This document shows positions 57,361-59,829 of a stretch of DNA of 59,829 nt, piece after piece. The DNA is from Clostridia bacterium. Lineage in GTDB: Bacteria; Bacillota; Clostridia; Christensenellales; Borkfalkiaceae. Location: assembly GCA_017399945.1 (NCBI GenBank), contig JAFQAQ010000009.1:1-59829 (forward strand), in the 5' to 3' direction. Positions within the stretch are counted from its first letter, which is position 1. Each line of letters opens with the position of its first letter. The translations under genes and the position numbers were made by a program. The notes under the pieces are model-generated. The model made no database searches. It saw nothing but the letters and a program-made list of their open reading frames with translations, and was not told the origin of the DNA.

Positions 57361-57416
57361 TTAGCGGTGGGTGTGCGCACCTAAAAATTAAAGGTAAAAA
57401 GTCCAAATCACCGTTA
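57361..57416 (+). ncRNA. Compact structured element in the PqqD leader
   Basis: An outer stem (AGCGGTG with CACCGTT) encloses a GGTG-TGCG-CACC hairpin and a ~25-base A-rich strand, directly before the RBS. No terminator follows, so any control would be on translation. Confidence 0.4.
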
Positions 57417-57426
57417 GGGAGAAGTA

Positions 57427-57690
57427 ATGAAAATTAAAGAAGGGTTTATTCTTCGTGAAATAGCAGGTAGTCAGGTGGTTATCGCCGTTGGTGAAGCCAC
57501 CAAAATTTTTAACGGTATGATTCAACTTAACGAAACCAGCGCCTTGCTTTTTGGTCTTTTGCAAAAAGGTTGCGAAGAACAAGACCTTATAGACGCAATG
57601 ACGGCTGAGTACGACGTTGATAAAGACACTGCAAAACAAGACGTTCAAGAGTTTGTTGGGAGTTTAAAGGAGGCTAACCTTTTAGACTAG
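57427..57690 (+). CDS. PqqD-like peptide-binding protein, 87 aa
   Basis: A small winged-helix PqqD-family protein (RRE-like fold): ILREIAGSQVVIAVGEAT ... IQLNETSALLFGLLQKGCEEQDLIDAMTAEYDVD ... DVQEFVGSLKEANLLD. In known systems such domains hand a precursor peptide to a radical SAM or other modifying enzyme. No such enzyme or peptide gene is visible nearby. GGGAGAAG is the RBS. Probably co-transcribed with the DUF1846 gene 17 bases downstream. Confidence 0.87.
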   Translation: MKIKEGFILREIAGSQVVIAVGEATKIFNGMIQLNETSALLFGLLQKGCEEQDLIDAMTAEYDVDKDTAKQDVQEFVGSLKEANLLD

Positions 57691-57707
57691 GTTAGAAATA
57701 ACGGAAG

Positions 57708-59195
57708 ATGGCAAGAAAAATTGGGTTTGACAATGCAAAATATCTCGAAAAACAGTCGGCTGAAATCTTACAAAGGGTTAAGATGTTCGGCGATAAACTG
57801 TACTTGGAATTCGGCGGAAAACTTTTCGACGATTTTCACGCGTCGAGAGTATTGCCGGGTTTTGAACCGGATAGTAAAATCAAAATGCTATCCCAGCTTA
57901 AAGACCACGTGGAAATGCTTATCGCCATCAACGTTAGCGATATCGAAAAAAATAAATATAGAAGCGACCTTGGTATTACTTACGATACCGAAGTTATTCG
58001 TTTAATCACCATTTTCCGCGAACAAGGATTTTACGTTGGAAGCGTCGTTTTAACCTTTTTTGCAAACCAACCTTCTGCAATTGCCTTCCAAAAACGTTTG
58101 GAAATGCTTGGCATAAAAGTATATCGTCATTATCCAATCGCGGGATACCCTTCGGAAGTTGAAAAAATCGTTAGCGAAGAAGGATACGGTAAAAACGAGT
58201 TCGTTGCAACCACTCGTCCTATCGTAGTCGTTACCGCACCCGGACCAGGAAGTGGTAAAATGGCAACTTGTCTATCCCAACTCTATCACGAAAATAAACG
58301 CGGGGTAAAAGCAGGATACGCTAAATACGAAACTTTCCCCGTATGGAACTTACCCCTTAATCATCCGGTAAACGTTGCTTATGAAGCGGCAACTGCCGAT
58401 TTAGACGACCTTAATATGATAGACCCCTTCCACGTGGAAGCTTACGGCAAAATGGCGGTTAACTATAATAGAGACGTGGAAATCTTCCCCGTTCTTTCTG
58501 CTATGATGACCAAAATTATGGGTAAGTCCATCTATAAGTCACCAACCGATATGGGCGTTAATATGGCGGGTTATTGTATCGTGGACGAGGAAGCAGTTCA
58601 ACAGGCAAGCAAACAAGAAGTTATCCGTCGTTTTTATTCGGCTCAAATAGACGTTAAAAAAGGTCTTACTAGCAAAGAAGTGCTTTCCAAAATGGAAATA
58701 CTTATGCAAAAACTTCAAATTAGCATAAACGATAGGGCAGTCGTTGGATATGCGCTCGAAAAACAAGCGGTTACGGGAACGCCTTGTTGCGCGATTGAAC
58801 TTTTAGACGGGACTATCGTTACGGGTAAGACGGGCAATTTGATGGGCGCAGGCGCTTCTACCGTGCTAAACGCATTAAAGGTGCTTGGAAGAATAGACGA
58901 TACAATCGACCTTATCTCGCCCACGGTAATAGAACCCGTTCAAAAACTTAAAGTAGGATATATGGGCAGTCAAAATCCAAGACTTCATCCAGACGAAATT
59001 TTGATGGCGCTTGCAATAAGCGCAGTTACCAACCCAACGGCTAAAATTGCTTTGGACCAACTTTCTAAACTTAACGGCACGCAACTTCACTCAACGGTAA
59101 CTTTATCTTCGGCTGATATAAAAACTTTCAAAAAACTAGGAGTTGACGTTACTTGCGAACCAAAAAGTAAAAACGATTCGCTGTTTAACGCGTAA
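57708..59195 (+). CDS. DUF1846 family protein, 495 aa
   Basis: Conserved Firmicutes protein of about 495-500 aa with no settled function. The start RKIGFDNAKYLEKQSAEILQRV and the internal APGPGSGKMATCLSQLYHE (about residues 179-197), a P-loop-like stretch, are family hallmarks. Soluble. Possible ATP binding at that Gly-rich motif is inference. Weak RBS (GGAAG). Follows the PqqD-like gene. Confidence 0.92.
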   Translation: MARKIGFDNAKYLEKQSAEILQRVKMFGDKLYLEFGGKLFDDFHASRVLPGFEPDSKIKMLSQLKDHVEMLIAINVSDIEKNKYRSDLGITYDTEVIRLITIFREQGFYVGSVVLTFFANQPSAIAFQKRLEMLGIKVYRHYPIAGYPSEVEKIVSEEGYGKNEFVATTRPIVVVTAPGPGSGKMATCLSQLYHENKRGVKAGYAKYETFPVWNLPLNHPVNVAYEAATADLDDLNMIDPFHVEAYGKMAVNYNRDVEIFPVLSAMMTKIMGKSIYKSPTDMGVNMAGYCIVDEEAVQQASKQEVIRRFYSAQIDVKKGLTSKEVLSKMEILMQKLQISINDRAVVGYALEKQAVTGTPCCAIELLDGTIVTGKTGNLMGAGASTVLNALKVLGRIDDTIDLISPTVIEPVQKLKVGYMGSQNPRLHPDEILMALAISAVTNPTAKIALDQLSKLNGTQLHSTVTLSSADIKTFKKLGVDVTCEPKSKNDSLFNA

Positions 59196-59209
59196 AAGGT
59201 TTTGTTATT

Positions 59210-59413
59210 ATGGTAATAGGAATTATAATAGGTTTTATACTTGGCATTTTTTTGGTCACTAAGATAAATAACTATATGCTAAAAAATAGACAAGAACAAC
59301 GGGACAACCAAAACGCTAACGCTGATTCGGAGTGCGTGGTGTTACCTTCCGTTGCCCTTCCCGAACAGGAATTGGTTATATCTCCTTTATCGGACGATTG
59401 CGATAACTTATAA
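59210..59413 (+). CDS. Small single-helix membrane protein, 67 aa
   Basis: One N-terminal helix (MVIGIIIGFILGIFLVT, residues 1-17) and a polar cytoplasmic tail rich in Asn, Gln and Asp. No recognised domain. It starts 15 bases after the DUF1846 stop. The RBS is weak. Probably the last gene of this unit. Function unknown. Confidence 0.7.
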   Translation: MVIGIIIGFILGIFLVTKINNYMLKNRQEQRDNQNANADSECVVLPSVALPEQELVISPLSDDCDNL

Positions 59414-59432
59414 TAAATTTTTAACTAAAAAA

Positions 59433-59468
59433 CAAAAAAGCACCAAGAACTTTGGTGCTTTTATTTAT
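59433..59468 (+). terminator. Terminator after the 59210 gene
   Basis: AGCACCAA/TTTGGTGCT stem followed by T-rich run. Confidence 0.9.
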
Positions 59469-59608
59469 TGTATAACAAAATACAATTAAAAGTTCTAATA
59501 AAAACTGCATATTTTGTGGTTATTTATCGACAAAATACACTCCTTTTTGTGGGTAATTTAAAAGTATAAAAAAATCAAAAAAAAGTAGAAAATATTAAGA
59601 AAAAACGC

Positions 59609-59637
59609 TTGACTTAAAAATTTATATTTGATAATAT
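59609..59637 (+). promoter_or_regulatory. rRNA promoter
   Basis: TTGACT (59609-59614), 17-bp spacer, TAATAT (59632-59637), preceded by an A/T-rich UP-element-like region (59560-59605). Confidence 0.8.
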
Positions 59638-59639
59638 AT

Positions 59640-59829
59640 TAAGGCTATCGTCAAGCGATGGCAACCTAAAAGCACTTATTAAGTGCCCCTTTGACCGACG
59701 TCAAAGCACAGTAGATTGACAACTGCATAGATAAAGAGAGATATGTCAAATATCGATCGAGAAAAACTTTAATGAAAGTACATTAAGGCAAAGAGCAAAT
59801 AGACTAAGAAAAAAGAAGGTTAATACGAG
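59640..59829 (+). other. rRNA leader, gene beyond the window edge
   Basis: The transcript leader carries three clean hairpins (59647-59659, 59672-59686, 59689-59706) and a boxA-like TTGACAACT (59716-59724), as in rRNA leaders and spacers. The last bases (GGTTAATACGAG) look like the start of a 23S rather than a 16S gene. No rRNA body is in the window. Confidence 0.6.

Overview
This window is a compact, gene-dense, low-GC Gram-positive chromosome segment. It has short intergenic gaps, Rho-independent terminators after most operons, and near-consensus housekeeping promoters that almost all have 17-bp spacers. Sporulation genes (yqfC, yqfD, sigG, spoIIID, a YlmC/YmxH protein) and the order yqfCD - HD phosphohydrolase - ybeY - era - yqzL - recO - ppdK point to an endospore-forming-type Clostridia lineage. 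A gut clostridium of the Christensenellales kind is a guess; there is no 16S in the window to place it. The left edge is a 5S rRNA and the right edge is an rRNA promoter and leader, so the window runs between two rRNA genes and may be a contig broken at rRNA repeats.

Layout. 1-2.5 kb: 5S, a repressor/membrane-protein pair, an SGNH hydrolase and a tyrosine phosphatase. 2.5-5.7 kb: an ABC exporter and two tandem related four-helix membrane proteins. 5.8-7.7 kb: transketolase (minus). 8-12.6 kb: a membrane protein with a Gly/Tyr/Asn/Gln tail, mnmE, a LysR regulator, a PAP2 phosphatase, mscL. 12.6-14.3 kb: mgtE behind an M-box Mg2+ riboswitch (minus). 15-17 kb: an aconitase-family hydratase. 17.2-25 kb: the sporulation/ribosome-maturation cluster ending in ppdK. 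25.0-26.2 kb: a 1-kb cassette (SLOG-like protein plus XRE repressor) bounded by direct copies of the ppdK tail and terminator. 26.2-29 kb: a large lipoprotein behind a structured, terminator-containing leader. 29.1-35.5 kb: alr, rsmD, coaD, rarA, tex. 35.7-41.9 kb: a cyclophilin-like lipoprotein, an RsfA-like regulator, an alpha-oxoamine synthase and an Rrf2-iscS-iscU operon. 42-43.5 kb: an XRE/zinc-ribbon pair, ruvX, DUF1292. 43.5-46.1 kb: two exported proteins around a SipW-type signal peptidase. 46.2-49.3 kb: sigG, XRE modules, a repeat-rich noncoding stretch and a YmxH protein with a Pro-Cys tail. 49.4-59.4 kb: an EF-G paralogue, a sugar-phosphate kinase, an ABC-2 transporter, spoIIID, an NMT1-type uptake system, a PqqD-like protein and a DUF1846 protein.

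Three themes recur. (1) Five small XRE repressors are present; four sit opposite a small membrane, lipoprotein or nucleotide-binding partner with inverted-repeat operators between them. (2) Three genes (yqzL, a 54-aa protein, sigG) share forespore-type promoters of the form GTATA-N17-CAxA. (3) The best candidates for something undescribed are the SipW-type export/fibre locus (43.5-46.1 kb), the SLOG/XRE cassette at the ppdK terminator, the structured leader at 26.2 kb, and the iteron-like array plus palindromes at 47.5-48.0 kb. No tRNA gene, CRISPR array, transposase or integrase was seen.
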